64,000 nucleotides of DNA from Bythopirellula goksoeyrii (GTDB lineage: Bacteria; Planctomycetota; Planctomycetia; Pirellulales; Lacipirellulaceae), in assembly GCF_008065115.1 (NCBI RefSeq), contig NZ_CP042913.1, positions 1,524,338-1,588,337 of the forward strand, read 5' to 3'. Position numbers and translations under genes: made by a program. The notes beneath the pieces are model-generated. The model saw nothing but the letters and a program-made list of their open reading frames with translations. It searched no databases and was not told the DNA's origin. Position 1 is the first letter of the stretch. Every line of letters starts with the position of its first letter. Below, piece by piece: positions 38,253 to 48,150 of this stretch.

Positions 38253-40124
38253 CTAAGAACAGTCATTTTCCGGCTCGCTGAAGCGACCTCGGCCAAATTG
38301 GGTTAGGGACAGGCAGGCCAGGGCCAGAAGTGCCATGGCCGTGGGTTCGGGAACGGCAGCAGCACTCACCAGACTCTCTGGCAAAGAACCATACTGGTCC
38401 TGCCAGATGGCCAGATCGGCGCCGTCGACGACCATATCGTTATTGGCGTCTCCGGTAGCGAGTGAGGTCCCCATGCCGAAGCCTCGCTGCCAGATAAGGA
38501 AATCAGCGCCATCGATGTCGCCATCCTCGTCAAAGTCGGCCGATTCGACGAAAGCGGCCTCGACATTTCCGGTGAGACTCAGTGTGAGGCTCCCCAGCCC
38601 GATCGCCCCGGCGAGGTCTTCGTCGGAGAAGTTGAGCGTGTAGCTGGCTGAGAACATGCCGACTGCCGAGGTATCGAGCATGGCCGTGAAGGAATTTGTC
38701 AGGCCTGCGTCGAGGGCCGAGGCACCCGTGAAAGTCGTCAGATCGGTACTCAACACACTCGAATCCCCGGCAGGGACGATCGAATCGAGGTCTAAGCCGG
38801 CCGTAAAACTGGCCGTGCTCACCAAGTTGGCGATGTCAAAGTCCAGCGTGGGTGCCATACTCCCCATGGACACTGTACCGAAATCCAAGGCGAGAGTGTT
38901 GATGTCGCTTGCCAGCTCAAAGGAGGGGTTGGCATGGTCGAGCACACTTAGAGTGACGTTGATCGAGTCGTTGCCATCGTTGGCCCCACGGCCGCTGCCG
39001 CCACTAGTGGTGATGTCGAGATTGTCGATCGCAATGCTGCCCGAACGAAGGCCCGCAGTCGCCGTAGTCGTATTGAGACCTACGGAAAGATTCTTGCTGC
39101 TCGTGCCGGAAGTAAGAATCGGAAATGCATTGTAGCGGCCTGAAACTGAGGAAGTCGCAGCGCCTGTGGGGGTCACTTCGTAGTACGTGCCATCCAGACC
39201 ATTTTTGTGCAGGGTCACGTTTTGGGAGGAAGGAACAGATGCACCTACCAGGACACTTCCGAGATTCACATCCTGGGAGGAGCTACCATTTGCGCTAGGC
39301 GATGCTCCGACGTAAAGCTGCGAATCGTTTTGCTGATCCTTAAACACCGACCAAACGTACTCGGGGTGGTCGACGTAAGGATTGCGGTTCTCTTGGCGGT
39401 ACGGATTGTTGATCGCCGGAGCCCCGTCGCCTGCTAGCCCATAGATGGCATGATTGCGGCGACGTTCAAAGTCATCGGGTACATCGCGATAATGCCAAGC
39501 GACGAGTGAGGAAAGATCTCCCATCTGCTCGCCCGAAGGGAACGAATCGGTCAGGGAAAGTTGGGTGTAACGCGTGGCCATGTAAAACTGCGCGCGGGCG
39601 ACATCCCCAATGTCTGCGTCTCCTGGATACCAATACGATCCCACGGGACCATAACCGCCGATGGTCGTGTCGAAGCCGAAAGGATCGTTACCCCGGTCTG
39701 AATTGATTCCGTCATCCGAGGGCCGCAAGTTGAATTGATCGGATGCGATGTTGGTCGTTCCGTTACTAGGTGAACCCACACCAAGTCGCGAGGAAGGCCA
39801 GATGTGTTCGCGATTCCAGATGAGAGGACTTGTCTCCCATTCGCCATCTACTGATGCCCGGTTGTAGATCAACAGAATGTTGTTTGCATTGTTCGGGTCT
39901 TGGTCGGTATAGGGGGCCGAGTAGCGGGCATCGCCGTAACTCACCCCATCCATGTTGCTGATGATGGTGCGCAGTTGCGACTTGAGTGTCGCCCCCGTGC
40001 CTGTAGCAGAGTTATAGTAAGTGGCCGGCGGATCGTACGGAGCGGCAGCCGCTTGCTGACTCACCAGCAGAAGAAGCACGCAAAGCATGCTCAATGCATA
40101 TTGTAACCGCGATCGACTCAACAC
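38253..40124 (-). CDS. Exported endonuclease I with dockerin-like and PEP-CTERM parts
   Basis: The 623-residue protein has a signal peptide and then an endonuclease I domain. The core motif is NREHIWPSSRLGVG, with SDQFNLRPSDDGINSDRGND and DADIGDVARAQFYMATRYT following, as in EndA-type periplasmic or secreted nucleases that cleave DNA and RNA. A beta-rich middle leads to a dockerin-like pair (ADFDEDGDIDGADFLIWQRG, DANNDMVVDGADLAIWQ) and a PEP-CTERM tail (VPEPTAMALLALACLSLTQF). The start is a GTG, with GGAA just upstream. Extracellular nucleic-acid degradation is the likely job. Confidence 0.88.
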   Translation of the reverse strand: MLSRSRLQYALSMLCVLLLLVSQQAAAAPYDPPATYYNSATGTGATLKSQLRTIISNMDGVSYGDARYSAPYTDQDPNNANNILLIYNRASVDGEWETSPLIWNREHIWPSSRLGVGSPSNGTTNIASDQFNLRPSDDGINSDRGNDPFGFDTTIGGYGPVGSYWYPGDADIGDVARAQFYMATRYTQLSLTDSFPSGEQMGDLSSLVAWHYRDVPDDFERRRNHAIYGLAGDGAPAINNPYRQENRNPYVDHPEYVWSVFKDQQNDSQLYVGASPSANGSSSQDVNLGSVLVGASVPSSQNVTLHKNGLDGTYYEVTPTGAATSSVSGRYNAFPILTSGTSSKNLSVGLNTTTATAGLRSGSIAIDNLDITTSGGSGRGANDGNDSINVTLSVLDHANPSFELASDINTLALDFGTVSMGSMAPTLDFDIANLVSTASFTAGLDLDSIVPAGDSSVLSTDLTTFTGASALDAGLTNSFTAMLDTSAVGMFSASYTLNFSDEDLAGAIGLGSLTLSLTGNVEAAFVESADFDEDGDIDGADFLIWQRGFGMGTSLATGDANNDMVVDGADLAIWQDQYGSLPESLVSAAAVPEPTAMALLALACLSLTQFGRGRFSEPENDCS

Positions 40125-40144
40125 TCTGTTCCGGAAAAGAGTCT

Positions 40145-40184
40145 AAAAATTAAACGGCCATGCCCGCATCAGCAGGCATGGCCG
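40145..40184 (-). terminator. Terminator after the 40210-41832 gene
   Basis: On the minus strand CGGCCATGCC pairs with GGCATGGCCG around a 10-base loop and is followed by TTTAATTTTT. It separates the lamin-tail gene from the endonuclease I gene, so the two need not be one transcript. Confidence 0.8.
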
Positions 40185-40209
40185 AAGCACATCTCAATTC
40201 TAGTTGCAA

Positions 40210-41832
40210 CTATCGTTTACGGCCACAAGTGAGCGGCATCAAAGCCAAGCCTAGCATGACCAGGGTCGCTGGCTCAGGGACAGCACCAATCGTAGCCGAG
40301 AGGGGAGTGCCGTAGTTGCTCTGCCAGTCGGAGAGATTTCCGACTGCGGGGTTGCGCTGCCAGACGAGGAAGTCATTGCCATCCACGTTGCCGTCCATGT
40401 CGAAGTCGCCAGGGATGCCAACTACTACGCCAAAGGAACCGGGGCTGCCAACGTCGCCTCCAGCATGCAGTGGAACCATCCCGCCAGGATCTGCCACCAG
40501 GTTGGCGTTAAAAGAACCAATGGAGTCCCCGTCGAGAGAAAGATCCCAGTTACCACCATCGGCAAGATCAGAGCTTAAATCAAACGGAGAGATCGAAGAA
40601 CCATTTGCATTAGGAAATCCGTCTGCCGCTAGAAAAGACTGGCTTGCTACAGTGGTCCCCGATCCATTTTTTAAAACGATTGCATCACCGCTGCTATTGC
40701 CAAGAGCTGGCCAAGTTGTCACTCCTACTAGATTGAGCGATCCTCCCCAGGCAGCAGCAAAATCTGCGGAACTAACATCGTCCGCATTATAAAGGATCGC
40801 TGTGCCACCCGCCGCAATTGAACCGGAAGCAATGTTTCCAGTTGCAATTTCTGGGTTGTCGTCATCATCAAAAATATATCCGGACAGGTCAACTGCGGAG
40901 AGAGTGCTATTGTAGAGTTCAACCCATTCCCAGTCGTCTTCAGGGCTAGCGGGATTAAACATGATTTCTGAAAAGTACAAACCTGCAGTCCCAGGTGTTC
41001 CTGTCGGTACAATCCCTGGATTGCCAATGTCTGCATCACTGTTGATAAATCCGGGAACCTGAACTGGAACACTTGTAACAGCTCCATTCGAGCCACTGAC
41101 ACTCAATGTCCAATTGCTGCCGATTTGATTGCTGCCATTACCTGTCCAGGTAATTGACGACATTCCGTCATCTGCCGGAAAGGGAGGGCCTGGGACTGGG
41201 TCTGGGATAAGATCGATGTAATAGTTACCTGAGTAGTCGAGGCTGAAAGCTGTATTGGCAAAACTGGTGACACGATTGATGAATGTGCCGGGATTATCCG
41301 GGTCTTCCACAGGACTAATGTCCATTGCGTAGGTGGCTGCATCAGGCCAGAATCCGATCGATTGACCCTGGCTTCCAGTTGTATTGGAAAGCCCTGGCCA
41401 AAAGTTAGCTCCTATCAAAGGAACGGTAGGTGCGAGTCCCCAGGCACTACGGAAATCGGCGTCGACGAAATTATTTGGGTTGCCCATAGGAGCATTTCCA
41501 CTCCCATAGTTTGCGTCGTATATCACAGCTACTTGGCCAGCACCAATCACGGTGTTTTGAGCGAGGGCATTATTGATTGTTGGATTGGGAGCAGTAAGTT
41601 CTATGTCCCCCAGGTTGAAACCTAGATAACCATTGAGATCGACAGAAGAGCCCCCGGTGTTGCGGACCTCAATCCATTCCCAAACATTATCGTCGATAGG
41701 ATTGAACATCACCTCAGTGATTTCCAATTGAGCAAAGGCGGTGTTGCCTCCCACAAGTGTCAGGCAAGCAACAAAGGCACTTGCGAAATAGAATCGTCTT
41801 ACCCAACTGTCTTCTACTTTGATACGTTTCAT
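40210..41832 (-). CDS. PEP-CTERM protein with two lamin-tail domains and a dockerin-like segment
   Basis: The 540-residue protein opens with a signal peptide and then LEITEVMFNPIDDNVWEWIE, followed by VRNTGGSSVDLNGY, a lamin-tail-domain start. A second copy starts near residue 290 (LYFSEIMFNPASPEDDWEWV and LYNSTLSAVDLSGY). The C-terminal part has a short dockerin-like segment (DFDMDGNVDGNDFLVWQR) and a PEP-CTERM tail (VPEPATLVMLGLALMPLTCG). Lamin-tail domains occur beside secreted nucleases and phosphatases and probably bind or scaffold. ATG 41832 follows AGAGGACAAAT. Confidence 0.85.
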   Translation of the reverse strand: MKRIKVEDSWVRRFYFASAFVACLTLVGGNTAFAQLEITEVMFNPIDDNVWEWIEVRNTGGSSVDLNGYLGFNLGDIELTAPNPTINNALAQNTVIGAGQVAVIYDANYGSGNAPMGNPNNFVDADFRSAWGLAPTVPLIGANFWPGLSNTTGSQGQSIGFWPDAATYAMDISPVEDPDNPGTFINRVTSFANTAFSLDYSGNYYIDLIPDPVPGPPFPADDGMSSITWTGNGSNQIGSNWTLSVSGSNGAVTSVPVQVPGFINSDADIGNPGIVPTGTPGTAGLYFSEIMFNPASPEDDWEWVELYNSTLSAVDLSGYIFDDDDNPEIATGNIASGSIAAGGTAILYNADDVSSADFAAAWGGSLNLVGVTTWPALGNSSGDAIVLKNGSGTTVASQSFLAADGFPNANGSSISPFDLSSDLADGGNWDLSLDGDSIGSFNANLVADPGGMVPLHAGGDVGSPGSFGVVVGIPGDFDMDGNVDGNDFLVWQRNPAVGNLSDWQSNYGTPLSATIGAVPEPATLVMLGLALMPLTCGRKR

Positions 41833-42021
41833 ATTTGTCCTCTTCAGAAAGAATGTTTCCCTTTGGGAATCGCTCCCCTCACGGTAGATGCAACACCAAG
41901 TAAGTAGTTCCGTGCGACTCGCTTCTCCAGGTTACCGTCGTCGCCTTCGGTAAGATCATTTGTTCTAGTCGTGCTGATTACCGTACGTGCCTTCGCACAG
42001 GAGTCAGGCTAACTCATTAAT

Positions 42022-44094
42022 TCAACGATTTCGGCCTCGAATCGACATACCTGCCAACCCCAAGAGGATCATCGAAACCGCTGCTGGCTCGGGCACTGCC
42101 GTGCCACTCGCCAGGGGAGCCATGTTGGAAAACCCGTAGTTCAATTGCCAATCGGCTAAATCTCCGGCGTCAAACTGGGGTCCTCGTTGATAGACCAGGA
42201 AATCGTTGCCATCGACGTCGCCATCAAGATCGAAGTCGCCGAGCTTCGTGCCAAGGATGTTTTCAACCAATTCCGTCACATCAGCAGCGGTCAAAGAGGC
42301 ATCACCAGTCAAGTCGTACCATTCGGCACCCACGGAAGCTGAAACAGTACCACCCAAAGTGGGGTCGGCGATTCCGTCAGCCAAAGCCTGGATGTCGGCA
42401 TAGGTGACTTCGCCACTCCCGTCGATGTCGCCACGAGTGAAGACTTTGAGCGTTCCTCGGTTGAAAATGCCGATATCAAACGGATTCAATTCGGAATAAA
42501 CAATCGTGCCAGTGGCAGGGTCGAAAACATAAATGTCTTCGGTGAATCCCGTGTCTTGGTCGACGATGTAGAGATAGCCTGTACTCTTGTCATAGGCTAC
42601 GCGAGTGCTGTTAGTTACATCATCGTCGTTGTCTATGGCACCAGTCACAGGGATACTGGCAGTGACTGCCCAGGGTGACGAATCATTGAATCCTGTCCCA
42701 GCTGGGCCAGTAGGAACGACTTCATTGAAACCGCTGCCGTCGGAATCAGGGCTGTTGTAATCAGCAATTCCGACGGTAAACACCCGAGGCTCCTGGGCCG
42801 TCTCGCCGCCATTGCCTAGCGGAGGAGTTGTACTGCCCATCGTCGTATCGAAGAAACCACTCTCGACGATCACCAGATTTCCATTCTTGTCGACAAACAA
42901 GTGGTCGATCTCGCCATCGTTGGTCGTGGTGTCCGAAGTGGGATCTTCAGCCAAACTTATTTGATTTGCATAGGGTCCACCGGTTGGCGAAGTAAAAAGC
43001 TCCTTCTTGGTTGCCGTGGGGTTCGGCCCGGACAGGTCGAGCTCGTAGAAAGCGAAGTCGTCTCCACCGCCATCACTATCTGCAGCCCAAATGCCTAGTG
43101 TTCCGTTGTTCTTGACGAGTGTCCAACCACGAGGAGTCGTAATTCCAGCGGCATCGAGATTCAGGAACCCAGCAATCTTGGAATTCCACGACTCGGTATT
43201 GTTGACACTATTAAAACCGCCCTGTTGGTCTGTGGGTGTATTCGGGAACAGATCTGGTGGAATTGTTGCAGCCCCTTGGCTCGTACTCGCGCGACTTAAA
43301 GTGCGAATGTTAAAGTCTTGGGTCGCAGGATCCGTAGTGCCAAAATTGGCATCCATTAGTAAAAGAGTTTCTGGGTTTAGGAAATCTATCTGATAGTCGA
43401 AAAACGAAGTGGAAGACTGCGACCGCCCAACTTCACCAATCTTTTGAAACGCCCCTGGAAGGTGAACCGTGTTTACCAGGGAGGGATGAGGAATATCATT
43501 CGCCAACCCATCAACCAACCCATCAAAGAGTGGGCTGCTGATATCCGACAGAAACTGTTCATTCGCAGTTGTAATGTTCAAAGTTTTTGGGGCATAGATA
43601 GTCCCCTTCGGGCGAGCGTTATCCGTAAAATCCTTGAGGATCGATTGATAGTCAATTCGGTAGAGATCGAAATCGCCTTGTGTATCACCTACGCCATCAA
43701 GCGCAGACGGAGCACCACTGTCAAAAGCGGCTGCGTAGATCGTGCCGTTGGCAGGATTGAACGTGAAGGCAGAAAACTCTTCGCGATTACCTGCCGGCAA
43801 GCCTTCAGGAAGTTCATTCCTCTCGCCCTCAAAAATCTCGAACCCCATCCAGACGGAAAACAAAGGATCGTTATTGAACACCCCTGAACTGGCACCGTTA
43901 CCTATGTCCGTGACATCGTAGAAGATTAGTGAATCAGAAGGTGCACCTGGTATTTCCGCTACTCCCCCGGGCTGAGTTTGAGAGACCGCAAAAATCTTTT
44001 GCGGAGTGGGTGCCGCTGCTAGGGCTATTGCGGGGCAAAGCCCCATGATAAACGGGCAGGTAAGCAAGGTGCGAAAAAAGCGGCTAAATTCCAT
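42022..44094 (-). CDS. PEP-CTERM protein with dockerin-like segments, catalytic role unknown
   Basis: The 690-residue protein has a signal peptide and a large domain without recognised catalytic motifs. It includes many beta strands typical of a propeller (FSAFTFNPANGTIYAAAFDS, GYLYIVDQDTGFTEDIYVFD), so a binding or strictosidine-synthase-like role is possible. A dockerin-like part spans DIDGSGEVTYADIQALADGI to DFDLDGDVDGNDFLVYQRG, and the tail is VPEPAAVSMILLGLAGMSI followed by RGRNR. ATG 44094 follows AAGGA. It lies between two terminator-like hairpins and may be a single-gene unit. Confidence 0.8.
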   Translation of the reverse strand: MEFSRFFRTLLTCPFIMGLCPAIALAAAPTPQKIFAVSQTQPGGVAEIPGAPSDSLIFYDVTDIGNGASSGVFNNDPLFSVWMGFEIFEGERNELPEGLPAGNREEFSAFTFNPANGTIYAAAFDSGAPSALDGVGDTQGDFDLYRIDYQSILKDFTDNARPKGTIYAPKTLNITTANEQFLSDISSPLFDGLVDGLANDIPHPSLVNTVHLPGAFQKIGEVGRSQSSTSFFDYQIDFLNPETLLLMDANFGTTDPATQDFNIRTLSRASTSQGAATIPPDLFPNTPTDQQGGFNSVNNTESWNSKIAGFLNLDAAGITTPRGWTLVKNNGTLGIWAADSDGGGDDFAFYELDLSGPNPTATKKELFTSPTGGPYANQISLAEDPTSDTTTNDGEIDHLFVDKNGNLVIVESGFFDTTMGSTTPPLGNGGETAQEPRVFTVGIADYNSPDSDGSGFNEVVPTGPAGTGFNDSSPWAVTASIPVTGAIDNDDDVTNSTRVAYDKSTGYLYIVDQDTGFTEDIYVFDPATGTIVYSELNPFDIGIFNRGTLKVFTRGDIDGSGEVTYADIQALADGIADPTLGGTVSASVGAEWYDLTGDASLTAADVTELVENILGTKLGDFDLDGDVDGNDFLVYQRGPQFDAGDLADWQLNYGFSNMAPLASGTAVPEPAAVSMILLGLAGMSIRGRNR

Positions 44095-44152
44095 GACGAT
44101 CTATCCTTGTGTCCTTCTTGGCTGAGGAATGAGTGGCTTGGGGTGTCGACTA

Positions 44153-44197
44153 AAATCGAAACGAGCTGCCGCCGGAAAGGCGACCGACGACAGCTCG
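44153..44197 (-). terminator. Terminator-like hairpin after the 44290 gene
   Basis: On the minus strand CGAGCTG and CAGCTCG bracket an inner CGCC/GGCG stem and are followed by TTTCGATTTT. It lies between the two PEP-CTERM genes. Confidence 0.55.
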
Positions 44198-44289
44198 ATC
44201 TCAGTGCAATCTACTCGATCGTTAAAACTGTTTAGTCTGAAAACAAGAATCAGTGAATGAAATCCATGAATCTTGCTCTCGTAGAAAAA

Positions 44290-45138
44290 CTACAGCGACC
44301 GGCGTGAACCAACAATTCCAACCAAAGCCAAAAAGGCCATAGCCAGACTAGTAGGCTCGGGAATATTCGAACCATTCATAGCGTTCATCAACACACTGTC
44401 AAAGTCGTTACCCAATGCAACCGAATTAACCAGAATCTGATTGTTGGGCGTACCACCAACAAAGTCTTGACGCAATCCTAGGGCTTGAATGAGGGTAAGA
44501 GCAGCAGCTCCGTCTGTATGAGTGATTTTCGTACTGCTACTATCAACAGGGTCTACCCAAAGGTTTGTCTCTCCGGTACTAACTGCATAGGACCCAACAA
44601 TTTTATATTCTTGTCCAAAGTCTAAATCGGTCGCCCACTTAGCAGCTTGAGAACCCGATGTCGCGGACAACCCAAAGGTGAATTTGGTTGGATCAGCAAC
44701 GTTCGGATCATCAATCCAGGTACGTGTACGAAAACCGAAACCATTGTCCATGAAGTGGATGAAATAATCGTTGTTAAGCGATTCGTTGTTCGGGTCTGCA
44801 CGTCGGTCGTTGACGGTGACCAAGGCAGCGTAATACCAAGTCTCGCCGGCACCAATTTGTTGCAAACCTCCGAAGACCGCGTCGCGGTGGGCATCTTCGC
44901 TACCAGAATTGAGAAGTTCGGCCTGACCACTGATGACATCGATATTGTCATCAAAAGTTTCACCGCTATGGGATCTCCACGCACCACCCGAGACGTTGTC
45001 GCCCGTTCCGTCGTTGCTAGTCAACTCGCCGTCGGCGTAGCTAAAAGTGTCCGACATGAATGTCGTCGCACTGGCAATGCCACCTGTCATGGCAACGATC
45101 GCTGTTGCGACCAGAACTAAACTGAGCTGTTTCTTCAT
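44290..45138 (-). CDS. PEP-CTERM sorting domain protein, LamG-like fold possible
   Basis: The 282-residue protein has a signal peptide, a mature part (SDTFSYADGELTSNDGTGDN, YYAALVTVNDRRAD, DFGQEYKIVGSYAVSTGETN) that follows the LamG/concanavalin-like pattern common in planctomycete exported proteins, and a clear tail (IPEPTSLAMAFLALVGIVGS followed by RRSL). No enzymatic residues are seen. ATG 45138 follows GGGGAGAAG. It begins the minus-strand exported run, with the divergent nuclease-like gene at 45591 on the other side of a 450-base gap. Confidence 0.82.
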   Translation of the reverse strand: MKKQLSLVLVATAIVAMTGGIASATTFMSDTFSYADGELTSNDGTGDNVSGGAWRSHSGETFDDNIDVISGQAELLNSGSEDAHRDAVFGGLQQIGAGETWYYAALVTVNDRRADPNNESLNNDYFIHFMDNGFGFRTRTWIDDPNVADPTKFTFGLSATSGSQAAKWATDLDFGQEYKIVGSYAVSTGETNLWVDPVDSSSTKITHTDGAAALTLIQALGLRQDFVGGTPNNQILVNSVALGNDFDSVLMNAMNGSNIPEPTSLAMAFLALVGIVGSRRSL

Positions 45139-45590
45139 TAGAACTTCTCCCCTTTACAGTCATGCGAAACTAAATGACACAGTAGCCCATGGCATGCGAA
45201 ATGGACTACCAACTTGAAAACACGCACCAACATGGCACGCCACAAACGTCGATTATACTTGGGAACTATCTACAATTTATGAAGATCCTGCGGATTTTGC
45301 CAAAGAAAAGGCACTCTTTTTAGCCTAATTGCGGAAATCCCTTATTTCCAGCCCTCTCGCCCCAACCCATCCTCTAATTCTTCACATCAATGCGGTAGAA
45401 CTCACGGTTGAGAAGCGACCTAGGGCGATTATCCAGTTTCTCTGCAGGAAACTCGGCTTTGTCCCATGGAAAGAGGCGTACGAAGCGGGATTGCCTCGAG
45501 GTGCCAGCGAGAGTCACAAAAAACACTGTGAATTCTTGTTCTGAGACATTCTTGGGGGCGATTCACTCGTGCAAATGAGAGTCAGAGAAA
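45139..45590. other. Intergenic region between divergent exported genes
   Basis: About 450 bases with no gene I can support; an ORF at 45329-45544 lacks a ribosome site. Promoters for both neighbours should lie here, but no strong -10/-35 pair stands out by eye. Confidence 0.4.
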
Positions 45591-46871
45591 ATGTCAACTT
45601 TCGATCCTGGAATCAGTTTTGCCGACATCACCTGTACGAATGTCAGGTACCTAACTGTTTTTCTATTTCTCCTCCCCAGCGTGGTAGCCGCTCAGCCTGG
45701 GGAAGCAGGCCAGCCAGTACGTTTCGCCACGTTCAATGTGTCGCTTTATGGGGGCTCGGCTGGAGAAGTCGCAAAACGGCTTGCCGAAGGAGACGACCAA
45801 CAAGCCAGTTACGATGCGGAGATCATTCAACGAGTTCGGCCCGATGTCTTGCTTTTGAATGAAGTGGACTACGACCCTAAGGGCAAACTCGTTAAAGAAT
45901 TCCGGGAAAAGTACCTCGGCGTGGAGCAGAATGTTTCTGGATCGGAAGCAGGTCCGGCCGAGCCGATGGATTATCCTTATTGTTATTTCGCATCCGTAAA
46001 CACAGGTATGCCCTCCGGTTTTGACTTGGATCGCAACGGCAAAATTACCAGTGAACCTGGCAGCCGCGAGTATGGCGGAGACTGCTGGGGATTCGGTCAA
46101 TACCCCGGGCAATACGGTATGGTACTACTGTCCAGATTCCCGATCGACGTCGAGAATGTTCGCACGTTTCAGAAATTCTTGTGGAACGACATGCCCGGTG
46201 CGCTGCTCCCGGATGATGTAGACAATGACGAGCCGGCGGATTGGTACTCGGCAGAAGCTCTGGCTCAATTTCGACTTTCCTCCAAGAGCCATTGGGATGT
46301 GCCAATCTTGGTTGATGGGCAGACGATTCATGTATTGGCGAGTCACCCGACGCCGCCGATTTTCGACGGCGCGGAGGATCGTAACGGTCGGCGCAACCAC
46401 GACGAAATCCGTTTTTGGGTCGACTACATTTCTGGGGAAGATGGCGAATACATATACGATGATCTAGGGAAGTATGGTGGCCTCGCACCAGGGGAGAGCT
46501 TTGTCCTCCTAGGAGACCTCAATGGTGATCCTCATGACGGTGAAGGGTCGGCAGGCATCGCACAGCTTCTTGCATCGCCGGCAATTGTCCAGTATCCACC
46601 GCCTGAGAGTAAGGGTGGCGCAGAACAGGCAAGGTTGCAGGGAGGAGTGAACGCCCAGCATGTGGGTAGTTCCCGCAATGACACGCTCGATGCCGCCGAC
46701 GATGGCCCGGGGAATCTACGCTTAGATTACGTTTTACCGTCAAATGATTTAAAAGTAGTTGCTTCCGGCGTATTTTGGCCCGACAATACAGACAGCCTCT
46801 TCTCGTTGGTTGGAACCTATCCGTTTCCCAGTTCTGACCATCGATTGGTTTGGGTGGATGTTGATTGGTAG
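45591..46871 (+). CDS. Exported endonuclease/exonuclease/phosphatase-fold protein
   Basis: The 426-residue protein has a hydrophobic segment (YLTVFLFLLPSVVAAQP) that fits a signal peptide. EEP motifs are VRFATFNVSLYGG, VLLLNEVDYDP, YGMVLLSRFPID, HVLASHPTPP, VLLGDLNGDPHDG and PSSDHRLVWVDVDW. The last gives the SDH catalytic histidine. The insert DGFDLDRNGK-like segment (FDLDRNGKITSEPG) could bind calcium. It is a likely secreted nuclease or phosphodiesterase. The start is uncertain, because the ATG has only a weak ribosome site. Confidence 0.87.
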   Translation: MSTFDPGISFADITCTNVRYLTVFLFLLPSVVAAQPGEAGQPVRFATFNVSLYGGSAGEVAKRLAEGDDQQASYDAEIIQRVRPDVLLLNEVDYDPKGKLVKEFREKYLGVEQNVSGSEAGPAEPMDYPYCYFASVNTGMPSGFDLDRNGKITSEPGSREYGGDCWGFGQYPGQYGMVLLSRFPIDVENVRTFQKFLWNDMPGALLPDDVDNDEPADWYSAEALAQFRLSSKSHWDVPILVDGQTIHVLASHPTPPIFDGAEDRNGRRNHDEIRFWVDYISGEDGEYIYDDLGKYGGLAPGESFVLLGDLNGDPHDGEGSAGIAQLLASPAIVQYPPPESKGGAEQARLQGGVNAQHVGSSRNDTLDAADDGPGNLRLDYVLPSNDLKVVASGVFWPDNTDSLFSLVGTYPFPSSDHRLVWVDVDW

Positions 46872-46973
46872 TGATACGCATAAGTTGATAACTTCTTACT
46901 TAACCCTACCTTGAGTAATTTTATCCTATAATTCTAACTTGCTATTTTTTCTTCCTTGATGGAGATGTGTGCT

Positions 46974-48122
46974 ATGTCCCAACGCAAGTCATTTGGTTTC
47001 ACTTTGGTCGAGCTGCTTGTTGTGATCGCCATCATTGGTGTATTGGTTGCGCTATTGTTGCCTGCCATCCAGGCGGCACGCGAGGCGGCTCGACGCACTT
47101 CTTGCGTTAATAATGTTAAGCAAATGGGATTGGCTGCTGCCAACTATGAAAGTGCCCGTGGTACGTTTCCTCCAGGGAGGCTGTTCCCAGATTGGGTCAG
47201 CGGCGGAAGTATCAAGGGAGGCTACACCAGCTATGATCCTGGCCCAACTCCAGGAGACAAGACTGGCTTCTATTCCGTCCATATCTGGCTTCTGCCCTAT
47301 ATGGAAGCGAACAATGTGTACAACTTGATTGACTTCAACCAACCTCAAGTTAAGAAAATGCTGAACCCTACTAATCCTCATTTCGATGCGTATTCGACTG
47401 CCCAGGGACTATTTATCTGTCCGAGCGATGCGAATACGGGAATGGTGATCTCTGAGAACAATTACCGAGCGAACTTTGGAGGAGATGGCCCTGGCGCTGG
47501 AGTACGCACAAATTCAATGACGATAGTTGAACCACGTCCATCAGGGGACTGGTGGCATATTGGAGGAAGCGGAGCTTTTACCATCGGTGAAAAGGGCTTG
47601 AAGACAAGTGCCTATGCAGATGGCCTTTCGAAAACAGCCTTTTTCTCGGAACGCATAAAAGGTCAGGGGGAAGAGAATAGTTCTTTGCCTTCTCGGACAT
47701 CCATGATTCGCTGCCCTGGCAATCTGGCTCCCAATGTCAATATTGACGTCGCCTATCAGGCAGCAACCGACTACACACCCGTAGCGGATGGATTCAATTT
47801 CGATGCGGCAGGACGTTGGATTGGCGATTGGTCCAATGGCTGGCCGTTTGCTGGTTACGATTCGACCCAGTACAACCATGTTGCACCACCAAACTGGACA
47901 GGTCAGGACTGTGGAGTCAACTTTATCCCAGATACTCCGGCCGAGCACGCGATCATAGCCGCTCGTAGCGATCACCCTGGCGCAGTAGTTGTCGCCTTTG
48001 GTGATGGACACACCGCTATCGTTAATGATAGTATCAATCTGGACGTTTGGCGTGCCCTCGGCACACGCGATGGGCGTTTCAATGCAAGCAATGGGCCTGA
48101 ACCCGTCGATGTAGAATTCTGA
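46974..48122 (+). CDS. DUF1559 pseudopilin-like protein
   Basis: The N-terminus [20 protein letters not shown] is a type IV pilin/pseudopilin methylation signal with the hydrophobic helix, followed by [22 protein letters not shown], the signature of planctomycete DUF1559 proteins. The C-terminal part includes [20 protein letters not shown], another family hallmark. I start at the ATG at 46974, with GGAG upstream; an ATG 18 bases before is possible. Such proteins occur in many copies in planctomycetes and their role is unproven, probably in a type II secretion or pilus-like complex. The PhnD-like gene follows on the same strand after 28 bases. Confidence 0.92.
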   Translation: MSQRKSFGFTLVELLVVIAIIGVLVALLLPAIQAAREAARRTSCVNNVKQMGLAAANYESARGTFPPGRLFPDWVSGGSIKGGYTSYDPGPTPGDKTGFYSVHIWLLPYMEANNVYNLIDFNQPQVKKMLNPTNPHFDAYSTAQGLFICPSDANTGMVISENNYRANFGGDGPGAGVRTNSMTIVEPRPSGDWWHIGGSGAFTIGEKGLKTSAYADGLSKTAFFSERIKGQGEENSSLPSRTSMIRCPGNLAPNVNIDVAYQAATDYTPVADGFNFDAAGRWIGDWSNGWPFAGYDSTQYNHVAPPNWTGQDCGVNFIPDTPAEHAIIAARSDHPGAVVVAFGDGHTAIVNDSINLDVWRALGTRDGRFNASNGPEPVDVEF

Positions 48123-48150
48123 TCTGCACTATTCTGGGGAGACTCTTTTC

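Noticed and set aside
46927-46932. TATAAT upstream of the DUF1559 gene, considered as a promoter
   Set aside because: No -35 element at suitable spacing was found, so I did not list it as a promoter.
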